DNA from: Limnanthes douglasii subsp. nivea
Taxonomy: Eukaryota > Streptophyta > Magnoliopsida > Brassicales > Limnanthaceae
Length of the DNA: 64,000 nucleotides
Direction of reading: 5' to 3'
Assembly (NCBI GenBank): GCA_036936605.1
Contig: JAUPFV010000001.1
Span: 122,768,771-122,832,770, forward strand
In this document: piece after piece, positions 55,159-64,000 of the stretch
Layout of the letters: each line of letters begins with the position of its first letter
Numbering within the stretch: the first letter of the stretch is position 1
The notes under the pieces: generated by a model
Seen by the model: the letters and a program-made list of their open reading frames with translations, nothing else
The model's database searches: none
Told to the model about the DNA's origin: nothing
Translations under genes and position numbers: made by a program

Positions 55159-55610
55159 AGTTGAATCTTGAGAGAGAGATGAAGATTGAAAGAAGAAGAA
55201 ATGTAACTGAATTTTTATTAAATCTTTCTCTACATTCTGCATTTACAAATGTAACATTTATAGTCACTAAATTCTGTTCAATTATGTAACAGAATTTTGT
55301 TAGAAGCTGTTATACAATTTGTTATTGTATTGGACTCTAACAACTAACTCAGCCCATACAAAACAATCAAGAAGACTAAGCCTTAGGTCCAATACAAGTA
55401 GCTTAGGTCGTCAGCCCACGACCCGGTCCAAAACACAGCCCAACATATAAAAGACTTAAGACCAGCTTCACACACTCTTGTTCCTCCAAACCCTAGATCA
55501 AAACACCAGCCTCCATCTTCTCCAAGTCTGTCAAACCCTAGACCACACATCAGCCACCATCAGCCACCTTCTCCTTCTCTAAAACTTCTTCTTCTTCAAC
55601 TATTCTAACT
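55159..55610 (-). repeat. Copia-2 5' LTR
   Basis: 452 bp, same length as the other LTR. The minus-strand ends are AGTTAG...CAACT rather than TG...CA. A TATA-like ACTATAAATG on the minus strand occurs about 100 bp in. Confidence 0.92.
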
Positions 55611-55615
55611 CAGCG

Positions 55616-55692
55616 GAATGGATAAATTCACGGATGCTGAGTTGATAAAGGATAACATCACTTTATTGTTCATCTATCCTATAAAATTTTAG
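55616..55692 (+). pseudogene. TPS exon 7, second part with the stop codon
   Basis: Joined to 50240, the codons read NI|GMDKFTDAELIKDNITLL, then FIYPIKF and TAG at 55690-55692. The IKDxIxxLLxxPI ending is the standard TPS C-terminus. Total exon 7 is 291 nt, the usual size. Confidence 0.92.
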
Positions 55693-56811
55693 TATCGATT
55701 TGTGCCTATTTTTGTGTATGTGTGTTTTATTTTGCTTTCCTTCATGTTGTTTGTGTTTCTAAACGCTCATTTGAAGTTTTTTTTTAATATAAAGTCTATT
55801 TCCCCTTTGAATAAAATGTTGTTTCAACAATTGTTCCAGTTTGTCCAAATCAAAATACAAAATTTATATAAATCTTATAGGTTTGAAATTTTCTCTCAGA
55901 GTATCATAAATTCCCTTGAGTGTGTACTCATAACCAAAAGACAAAGTGACCTTAACTTAAGCATGTGCAACCAAATTGTTGTTCCTCCTTGTAGGCTTCA
56001 AATAACCATTCAGCAGCATCCTAAACCTCCTGTATATTGTCACCATCCATCTTATATTTATATGTATTCAACTCCACAGCCAATGGACAGTGTCATATGA
56101 TCTTCCTTTGTATATATCTCGACTAGCCAATGATCGAAAACCAAGTTCCACCATCCGTTGTAGAGTTAATTCATAACACCACTCTTTTACCACTAAAGAG
56201 TTTAAAATCTCGACAAACACGGGTGTACCGTTTGACCTTTAATAATAATAGTTCATGTGAGAAACATGATAATGGTTATTCCATACAACATCATTTTCAC
56301 CGACCCGACTTATTCATTTTTTCTTTGAAACTATTATATAACTTAAATGTTTTTTTTAAACGAAAAAAACTTATACATAACTTTGGTCATGTCTAGACTA
56401 GCATTAAAATAAATCTATATCTACTTTTAAAATCAATTATACTATTAAAGAACAATTCATTTGTGTTATTAGTTCAATATTATCTAACCTAACAAAGCGC
56501 GGATTCGTAACTTTTCATGGCTACAATGGATAAAATTCCATACACAATCGTACGGAGAACTCATGTTGGTTGAGGATAACGAAAACTTTTTTCTTTGTTG
56601 GGTATCACAGTTTGTAAGTGCTATAACGAGTGGCGGATCTAGAAATTAGGATAAGGGAGAGCTAAACAAAATTTTATAAACTTCATTCTACACGATTCTT
56701 TCATCGTAAAATGGTTTCATTATCAATTTTAAATTATTATTTAAAAAAAGTGTTTGTCATTATATACAAATAAAAAAAATTATATAAAAAATATATGGAA
56801 ATAAAACTAAA
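55693..56811. other. TPS 3' flank, no further gene seen
   Basis: AT-rich. Open frames at 55702-56100 and 56130-56396 have no recognisable domain and cover low-complexity sequence. The start is presumably the former 3' UTR. Confidence 0.5.
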
Positions 56812-58019
56812 TGGGTGAAGCTATTTCCTCCATCACATTTTTTATTTCTTCCATATTTCAAAAAGAAAAAAAAAACTTATCACTTACTTTTACTATATTG
56901 TCCTCAGTTTACCTTCTAATGTATAACTTGATGTCATTAACCCATTATGAAACCCTTATATCAACAAACACATGATTTAGTCAAATTAAATCCAACATAT
57001 ATGATTTAGCTTCTAAAATTAAACCCTAAAAACAAAAAAAAAACTTCAAATTTCTTAAAGATTACTCCTCGAAGAGGAAGACACCCAAACTAAAGATTTA
57101 ACATCGAAGAACATCACCCAATCAACCAACAAGATAATTTAATCTTGTTTTTTAGTTTTACATTCATGTAACTTGAGAATCTCTGTTAATAAAAATATAT
57201 TTTCGAAAATCTCGATTTCTGCAGGTTTTAGTGGAAAACAACTAATTGCGAGACAACAGCTAGGAATCAGGTGCCTTTTTTAAAAAAAACACTGTGCATT
57301 TCATCTGTTTTAATAAACAATGGTTCATTTTTAAGTGTTGTTGTTTTTTAAAATAACGAATGATTTCTACCTTAGATGAGAGAGACTGTCGTTTTTTTGT
57401 CAAGATTAAAAGAGAAATTGAGTAGTTGGCTATGGTTTGTTGTTTTTCAAGATTAGAAGAGAAATCTTGAAGAGAAGGCCGTCTTTATAGTGGCTAGGCT
57501 ATCGTTAGGGTTTATGGGGGATTGATGTGAGAAGCTAATAGGGCTGGTTGGGCGTGCATAAGTTAATGTGATGGAGATAGTTGGGATGGTGGTAGAAATT
57601 GATGGAGTTGTTGGAGAATCAATGAGTTTGGAATAAAAATAAAGAAAATGGTAAATATGTTATTTCCTTTATGGAGGAAATAACAAAGTGGAGTTTTTTT
57701 TATTTATGGGGGAAATAAAAAATGGCTATGGCTAAATTAGGGCCCCTCATCATAAGCAGTCCCAAAATTTTAAAGCGTGCCAAAATTGTCCTTCTATTCC
57801 GCCGGTTGAGAGCCGGTTGAGAGCCTCTCAACCGGTGGGGAAGCTTACCCCGGCAGGTGAAAAGGTCTCATCTGCCGGTTAAGAAAGGTTTAACCGCCGG
57901 GGTAAGGGTAAAATAGTAAAAGTTCAAAAAACACCTTATTTTTTTGGGCTGGTTAACAATTTTTGGGCCCGAATTTAGCCAAAACCATAAAAATTTAATG
58001 GAGGAAATAGCTTCACCCA
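56812..58019. mobile_element. Inverted-repeat element (about 1.2 kb), unclassified
   Basis: The left end TGGGTGAAGCTATTTCCTCC and right end GGAGGAAATAGCTTCACCCA are perfect inverted repeats. Related fragments (TTTATGGAGGAAATAA, TTATGGGGGAAATAA) lie inside near 57665-57720. I could not define a target duplication, so the superfamily is open (a MULE-type MITE is possible). No coding capacity seen. Confidence 0.8.
57722..57988. mobile_element. 267-bp MITE nested in the previous element
   Basis: 24-bp terminal inverted repeats, ATGGCTATGGCTAAATTAGG plus GCCC and its partner, with three mismatches. The interior has a GC-rich hairpin around GAGAGCCTCTC and several CCGGTTGAGAG or CCGCCGG repeats. 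Confidence 0.75.
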
Positions 58020-58394
58020 AACCAAATTTGTATCAACATGATTTATAATATAAATAAATTATGTTATTGAAAAAAAAAATTGAATATATATTATTTGTGT
58101 GTAAGCATATTAAAAAATAAAATTAATTATTTTATAAATGCAAATCATAATATATTGCTAATTAAAAAATATTTTATAAAATATAAAGGAATAAAGTGAA
58201 ATATTTTATTTATAATATAATTTAAAAAATATTTTAAAAGATATGATTGAAGTAAATATAAATTTACTAACAAAAAATAAGTACATGTACTCATGTAAGA
58301 TTTTTATTTATGTAACTTCGAATTTATGTTATCCATTATTTATTTAAGGAATATATTCTTCCTTTTCTCCATTTGATGTTATTGCGTGAATATT

Positions 58395-61300
58395 CTAACA
58401 CTCCCCCTCAAGTTGTGTAGTGGGATCACCAATACCCAACTTGGATAAAACTGATTCGAATGTTCTTGCAGCAACCGCTTTTGTCAGGATGTCTGCCAGT
58501 TGGTCTTCGGATCTAACAAACGGAAGTTTGACCGTCCCATCTTCAATATTTTCTTTTATGAAGTGCCTATCTATTTCAACGTGCTTTGTTCTATCGTACT
58601 GTACCGGGTTCTCTGAAATCTTAATCGCAGCTTTATTATCGCACATTAACTGAGTTGGACACTTCAGGGGTGATCCGGTTTCTTTCATTATCTTCTTTAA
58701 CCAAAGTACCTCGGTAATCCCCTTAACGATTCCTCTAAACTCTGATTCAGCACTTGACACTGATACTACTTTCTGTTTTTTACTCCTCCAAGTCACCAAG
58801 CTACCTCCAAGAAGAGTAAAGTAGCCAGCAGTTGATCGCTTGTCGTTAGGATTCCCTCCCCAATCAGCATCTGTGAATACTTCAACATCAAGGTGTCCAT
58901 TTTTCTTAAACATTATGTCTCTTCCTAGTGTGCCTTTGAGATATTGAATAATCCTCATTACTGCCTCCATATAGTGTTCCTAAGGATGATGCATGAACAG
59001 GCTAACTACTCCCACCGCGTATGCAATATCGGGTCGAGTGTGAGCCGAGTAAATCAATTTTCCCACAAACCTTTGGTACCTTTCTTTACTCGCCGGTATG
59101 GCCCCTTCAATTATATTTAGTTTGTGATTCACAACCATAGGAGTGTCATTTGGTTTGCCATCCACCATGCCAACTTCAGCTAATAAATCCAATATATATT
59201 TTTGTTGGGATATATAAATCCCTCATCTTGACCTAAGAACCTCGATTCCTAGGAAATACTTCAATCCCCCAAGGTCTTTCATTTCGAACTCCTTTAAGAG
59301 GTTTTTCCTAAGAGAGTTAATTTCTTCTTCGTCATTCCCCGTTATAATCATATCGTCGACATATATTATAAGACAAGTGACTAATTCTCCTCTATTTTTG
59401 TAAAACAAGGTATGATCCCCATTACTCTGTTTGTAGCTATACGGCTTCATTGCCGTTTTAAACCTCCCAAACCAAGCACGAGGAGACTGTTTGAGCCCAT
59501 ATAATGCCTTTTTTTAATTTACATACCTCACTTTCTTGAAAACCATCAGAGAACCATGGTAGGGGTTCCATATATACCTCTTCTTCCAAGTCTCCATGTA
59601 AGAAAGCATTCTTTACATCAAATTGATGAAGAGGCCAATCTTTATTCGTGGCTATTCAAAGTAAAACTCTGATAGTGTCAATCTTTGCAACCGGAGAGAA
59701 CGTTTCAGAGTAGTCTATACCATATGTTTGTGTATATCCTTTGGCAACCAATCTTTCCTTGTGTCGCTCAATGGTGCCATCAAATTTATATTTTATATTA
59801 AACACCCATCTACACCCGACTGCTTTCTTTCTTTGCGGTAACACATAATTCTCCCATGTACCATTCCTTTTTAGAGCTTCCATTTCGGTATTCATTGCCT
59901 CATGTCATTCAGTCATCTTCTTAGCTTCTTGAGCTGTTTTAGGGATTTGTTCAGACAGAATAGTAGCTGAAAACGCCTTTACAATCTTCGTCATTCCTTT
60001 CCTGTCCGTTTTTACCACATATGTAGAAGCACAAGGAACGTGTTCCGGTGAATACCGGTCAGGAGGAACCCCTCTATTTTTTCTTGGGGGAAGAACCGGA
60101 GTTTGAGTTTCAACAAATGAACTTCTTGAAATGTCATGGTCAGTAGCATTTTGTGAATTATGACATTGTAAATTGTTTACCTCTTGATGGACATTTTATT
60201 CGGCTGATTCGCTGGTAGTATCCATGGCATTTATTTCTTGTTGGACATTGTCTTCGGGAAAATCATTGGTGGTAAGAACTACCTCGTCAGTCTCCTTTAT
60301 GTTGAATGAGGCGTGTTCGCTGGCGCCATCTACCGACTCTGTCGGCACATCCTCAAAGTAACTTTCATATAGCAACCAGTCGAGTGATTCACTTACTTTC
60401 TCCCTCTGAGCACGAGATTGGTGGTCAAAAGTAATCGGATTCTAAGAAGTCACAGTCCATGGTGACATGGATTCGACGAGTAACCGGATTGTAACACGGA
60501 TATCCCATTTGATGAACACCGTACCCAACGAATACACACTTTTCAGCACACGGATTAAGTTTGTTTCGACTAGTTTTAGGGATATGAACAAACATCGAAC
60601 AACCAAAGACACGAGGTGGTAAGGTCATAACAGATGGAATTGTAACTTGGGTGGCAAGCACTTGTAATGGAGTTTTATTTCTTAGACATCGGGTTGGTAG
60701 ACGATTTACAAGATACGTAGTTGTAGCAAGAGCTTCTGGCCAAAGAGAATGAAGAACTCTAGATTCATCATAATAGCACGAGTTTTTTCAAGTAAAGTAC
60801 GATTTTTTCGTTCTGAAGTACCGTTTTGTTGTGGTGTGTTTGGACAAGTGGTTTGATGGATAAGACCATTTGTTTTGAAAAAATTATGCATTGTTTGGTT
60901 GACAAACTCTGTTCCATTATCAGAACGGAGAATCTGTATGTTTTTTCAAATTGAGTCAAAATCATTTTGTAAAAACAAACAAATATTTCTGGTACTTCCG
61001 ATTTATGTTTCATGAAGTATATCCAAGTCATTCTTGAGAACTCATCCACAAATAAAACAAAGTATCTGATTTGACTGTTAGTGGAATTTGGTGTTGGACC
61101 CCAAACATCATAATGGATTAGCGAAAAAACATAATCAACTCTAGTATTACTTTGAGTAAATGAGACCCTATAATTTTTTTGCAAGAATGCAGGTTTCACA
61201 TTTCTCATGAATGGAATTATTCAAAAAAAGACTAGGAAACAAACTTTTAAGATAGCTAAAAGAAGGATGACCAAGTTGTCGGTGCCATAACCAAAGTTTC

Positions 61301-62761
61301 CTTTCGGTTGTTCCGTGAGCAAGCATGGCATGTCCCTTATGAACTACCTAATCAACATAATAGAGACCTCCTTGTTCAGTACCACGCCCAATGATCTCCT
61401 TCGTATGAATGTCCTGTAAAATGAAAAAAAAAGGATACATAAGAACCACACAGTTGAGTTGTTTTGTCACTTGACTAACATATAATAACTTTAAGGATAG
61501 TGAAGGAATGTAGAGGCAGTTTTTAATTTTCATTTTTTCTGAAAAAATAATTGAACCTCCCCCTTTGACTTCACAAATTTCTCCACTAGCAGTCTCAATA
61601 TGGGACTTCTTTGGAGATGACATGTCACCAAAATCTTTAGGATCATAAGACATGGTGTCCGTAGCCACGCAATCAAAGATCCAATTCATTGATTTCTCAA
61701 ACCCTTTACCTCCAAGTTTTTCATAGGAGTTCGCCGCCATTCCTCCAAAACCAGTGCCACTTCCTTGCTCATTTTTAGTCGGATCTTCACCGCCACTTGT
61801 AGACGAAGCCCGTTTGACATTAGATCTGAAACACTGGTTATTTTTTTCCTTATGACCGTCCTCCCACCATTATGGATAGCCAACCAGCTCGAAACATGTC
61901 TTTTTAGTGTATTTCTTCATCCAACAATGAGTGCAATACAACTTGGATTTATCTTCTTTCTCTTTGGATCAGAATTTAAACCTCTGTGCATAATCTTTAG
62001 CAGCCAAACCCATACCAATTTCAATCGAGTCACTATCAGAAGAACTTGATTTTAGTATATTAAGCATGGCCACTTCCTTTCGTATTGTAGCATATGCTGT
62101 TCCACGGAAGGAAGAGGATCCTTTTCAAGATATCTCTCTTGACTGGTTCCAGCTCGTCATTAATCATCATTAGCGATTGATAGAGTCTTTGTTCTTGAGT
62201 CTTCTTATTGTAGATCTAAATGTCTTCTGGGTCTTTCATAGGGTTCAGATCTCACCTATCTATAGAGATCCAGATGTTCTACAGTTAATTCCGCAAGTCT
62301 TCTAGTGTATCGGACCCTTACCTTAATGAATTAGCCCTCTTATGAAGGTCAAACACCTGTAACGAATCTGTACCATAATTGTATGTGGTGGGTAACCCAT
62401 CCCAGAGGGCTTTTGCAGTGGGATATTGCGAGACATTATTCACCAAGCTGGATTCAAGATTCTGGATAATTCATGTGAAAACATATTGATCATCTTGTTC
62501 CCACCTTGTATATGTGCTGTCAGTTTTGGATAGAGGTGTCAGCTCCCCTGTAATGTGAGAACCTCTCCCTCTTCCCCCAATTGCTTTCTTCATCAGGTTT
62601 TCCCATAGGGCATAGTTGTCACCACCGAGTTTAATCCCTAGGGATAAATTATCGGGGTTAGTTGTTTGTTGTTGTGTTCCGAGACCATTTCTCAGAATGG
62701 CAGCAATCTGCATTGTTAATCCATCAGGGATTTGACTGACCACGACTTCATTGCCAGCCAT
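58395..62761 (-). pseudogene. Copia-3 gag-pol remnants
   Basis: In order on the minus strand: gag start (MAGNEVVVSQIPDGLTMQIA, then HITGELTPLSKTD) at 62761-62471; a pre-integrase fragment near 61740-61348; integrase YDVWGPTPN and VDEFSRMTWIYFM near 61130-61020, then TPQQNGTSERKNRTLLEKTR near 60840; a post-integrase block (PPRVFGCSMFVHIPK, KCVFVGY) at 60661-60425; RT (WRVFN-type [35 protein letters not shown]) at 59895-59656; YVDDMIITGND at about 59370; and RNase H (TDADWGG, SAESEFR, MCDNKAAIKI, RTKHVEIDRHF) at 58970-58395. Frameshifts and stops separate them all. Confidence 0.9.
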
Positions 62762-62811
62762 CTTTGTTGAGGATGTTTGGAATTCCTAGAATCACACGTG
62801 CTCTGATACCA

Positions 62812-62987
62812 TGTTAAAAACAAAGAGAGAAGTAGCCGTAGGAAGCGGCTAGGGTTTTTTGCTTATTAGAAAATGTTTCTTTTTGTATTGAACTATTTTT
62901 TTATAATGCAAACCCAAGTAAGGCTCTCAATATATAGAGAACTTAGAGGCCTATACAAGGAAACTTAATACACTGAATATTCTAACA
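62812..62987 (-). repeat. Copia-3 5' LTR
   Basis: TGTTAAAAACAAAG to TTCTAACA, 176 bp, adjoining the primer-binding site (plus strand GCTCTGATACCA). Unusually short for a copia LTR but within the known range. Confidence 0.8.
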
Positions 62988-63159
62988 ATATCCAAACATG
63001 ACAAACATTTTTAATACTATGCAGCGTGAATGTGTTACATGCTAGCGCACTAAAAACATGTTATTGCTTTAATATTCTAACAGCATGATAAGCGTTTAAA
63101 ATTTAATTTTGATGTTTTGCAAGGAGTGTTTCTGATGGTACGAGAGTTAGTAAGTCAAT

Positions 63160-63330
63160 TATTTTTCATGAATTGGCTATTGATAAAAAGCTTAAGCCAA
63201 TACGACAAAAACAAAGAGCATTTTAACTAAAGAAAGTTAAAGAAATTATGAATAAGGTATCAATACTACTTAAGTATGACATACATGAGAGTTTGAGTAT
63301 CCAACATGGGTGGTTAGTCCATTGTAAGTG
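63160..63330 (+). pseudogene. Ty3/gypsy reverse transcriptase fragment
   Basis: The plus strand reads HELAIDKKLKPIRQKQRAF, a stop, LKKVKEIMNKVSILLKYDIH. This matches the N-terminal part of gypsy RT (HxLxIDxxxKPVxQKxR, xxIxxEVxxLLxxxxI). No LTR or other domain adjoins it, so it is a fragment. Confidence 0.65.
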
Positions 63331-63654
63331 AAAAAAAAAACATGCTACAACATGCTTGTCTAAAGCATATGCTCATTGACCTCCTTTTGACTAGTTAGTA
63401 AATGTTACAACAAGATATGAGTTATTTTTGTTGATGAATTCTTATTCATTATAAATTCATATTAACATGAGTCCAAATGATAAAGGAAGTAAAACTTTTT
63501 GACATAACGAGGTTTATAATATAATATCTTTTGAGTTGAAAAATATAGGAGAGACTTAACAATGACTTGCCACTCATATTTTTGCTAAGAAATTGGGGAA
63601 AATATGGAAATTTAGATTGAAGATATGATAGTGAAAAGGAATGACGAGATTGTG

Positions 63655-64000
63655 CAGAGGGTATGGCTATATATACCCAAAACTCGTTTAAGTTTACAAA
63701 AAAATGTAGTTAACTTTAATTTGACTTTTTTATGACAAAAATATCCTCGAACATCCATTAATTGCGGAAGTGACATTAAGTAAAATAATACACTAAGTAT
63801 ATCCTAAATATACAAAAATCACAAAATAATTTATTTTACTATCTTTACCACTAGATCCAATATTATTACTATTTTGTGAAATTCTTCAAAGTGTTCTTGA
63901 ACATTCAAAGTTTCCTAAAAAACATTCAAACTCTCTTTAAAAATTTTAAATATATATAATAAAAACACTAAATCAAACATGAATCGACCCGAACTAAGGT
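63655..64000. other. Terminus related to element X, running off the window
   Basis: GGCTATATATACCCAAAACTCG plus TTTAAGT resembles the start of element X at 26690 (GCTATATATACCCAATTCGG plus GTTTAAGT), in the same orientation. It is followed by AT-rich sequence with an AACATTCAAA repeat. The rest of the element would lie beyond the window. Confidence 0.4.

Larger units (their letters stand above)
50241..55610 (-). mobile_element. Copia-2, Ty1/copia LTR retrotransposon in TPS exon 7
   Basis: 5,370 bp, antisense to the host gene. LTRs of 452 bp at both ends differ by about seven substitutions by eye (about 98.5 percent identity). Flanks are CATCG (50236-50240) and CAGCG (55611-55615), a probable 5-bp duplication with one mismatch. 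Removing the element and one flank restores the TPS frame exactly. Domain order is copia-type. It is related to Copia-1 (similar gag start and protease blocks) but is a separate family, since the LTRs do not match. The coding region has two stops, a frameshift and a 13-bp triplication. Confidence 0.95.
19307..55692 (+). pseudogene. Terpene synthase (TPS-a-like) gene dispersed over 36 kb by nested insertions
   Basis: Seven exons of one class III terpene synthase occur in order on the plus strand. The family ionises prenyl diphosphates with Mg2+ held by DDxxD and NSE/DTE motifs. The short exon 1 with RPx8W and no transit peptide suggests a cytosolic sesquiterpene synthase of the TPS-a clade. 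Seen directly: RPVANFPPSIWGDHF, LIDSLCRLGISYHF, DVFGKF, RDR, DDTYD, NDIASREHE and the C-terminal IKDNI block. Exons 3, 4 and 5 are 373, 219 and 139 nt, sizes usual for the family. Summed coding length is about 1.6 kb (roughly 537 codons), close to normal. Breaks: Copia-1 in intron 1, element X next to exon 6, a MITE and a CACTA element in exon 6, Copia-2 in exon 7, in-frame TAA (49768) and TGA (50081), and a few codons lost in exon 6. With the boundaries I chose, the exon 1 and exon 2 phases do not match. The gene is dead. Confidence 0.9.
58386..62987 (-). mobile_element. Copia-3, old degenerate Ty1/copia element
   Basis: The right (5') LTR at 62812-62987 (176 bp, TG...CA) is next to a primer-binding site at 62800-62811. 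At the left only about 15 bp of LTR (GTGAATATTCTAACA, ending 58400) remain recognisable next to the polypurine tract, so the 3' LTR is truncated. Coding is in many small frames, which means the element is much older than Copia-1 and Copia-2. Its RT block differs from theirs, so it belongs to another copia lineage. Confidence 0.9.

Noticed and set aside
55060..55267. The N-terminal extension of Copia-2 gag upstream of 55135
   Set aside because: It runs into the primer-binding site and LTR, so it cannot be part of the translated gag.
63655..63760. The 63.66-kb terminus as the right-hand partner of element X
   Set aside because: It is in the same orientation as the left end of X and 36 kb away, so it is a second copy and not the other end.

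Overview
The window is nuclear DNA of a flowering plant, most likely a eudicot. It is AT-rich and made largely of plant transposable elements (MULE, L1-type LINE, Ty1/copia, Ty3/gypsy of the Tat type, CACTA, hAT and PIF/Harbinger-like elements). The one recognisable host gene has the seven-exon layout of an angiosperm class III terpene synthase (TPS). I cannot name the species. I saw no tRNA, rRNA or CRISPR feature.

Region 1 (1-19.1 kb) is decayed accessory DNA. From 1 to 8.7 kb lies a degenerate Mutator-like element (MULE): a mudrA-like transposase on the minus strand (zinc knuckle, SWIM, YVDGTH and SDRHAG blocks) facing remnants of a ULP1-protease-like gene on the plus strand. The space between is filled with copies of an ATCTAGCAATG motif and a 49-bp tandem array. 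An L1-type LINE reverse transcriptase relic follows (9.7-11.3 kb), then AT-rich DNA with a broken coiled-coil/repeat gene on the minus strand and, at 17.9-19.1 kb, a tandem duplication.

Region 2 (19.3-55.7 kb) is a single TPS-a-like (sesquiterpene synthase type) pseudogene on the plus strand, spread over 36 kb. Its exons are recognisable in order: exon 1 (RPx8W), exon 2, exon 3, exon 4 (RDR and DDTYD), exon 5, exon 6 in three pieces, and exon 7 in two pieces. Copia-1 sits in intron 1 with an AAAAT target duplication. An unclassified element X abuts the start of exon 6. A Harbinger-like MITE (TAA duplication) and a CACTA element both cut exon 6. Copia-2, on the minus strand, cuts exon 7. Removing the inserts restores the reading phase at the MITE and Copia-2 sites. 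Two in-frame stops (exons 6 and 7) are also present.

The CACTA element (28.87 to about 49.76 kb) is itself a host of insertions. Its Transposase_24-type gene (minus strand) carries an intronless copy of the Golgi transport gene GOT1 in an intron. One of its exons is split by a complete 10,472-bp Tat-type gypsy element with identical 472-bp LTRs and a TATGT duplication. Further right it is split by a 2,999-bp hAT element with a perfect 8-bp duplication. The gypsy element appears intact: gag-protease and pol lie in one frame separated by one TAG codon in a readthrough-like context, and a two-exon antisense gene with its own TATA box lies between pol and the 3' LTR.

Region 3 (55.7-64 kb) holds the TPS 3' flank, a MITE nested in a larger inverted-repeat element, an old degenerate copia element on the minus strand (58.4-63.0 kb), a short gypsy reverse-transcriptase fragment, and a terminus that resembles the left end of element X.
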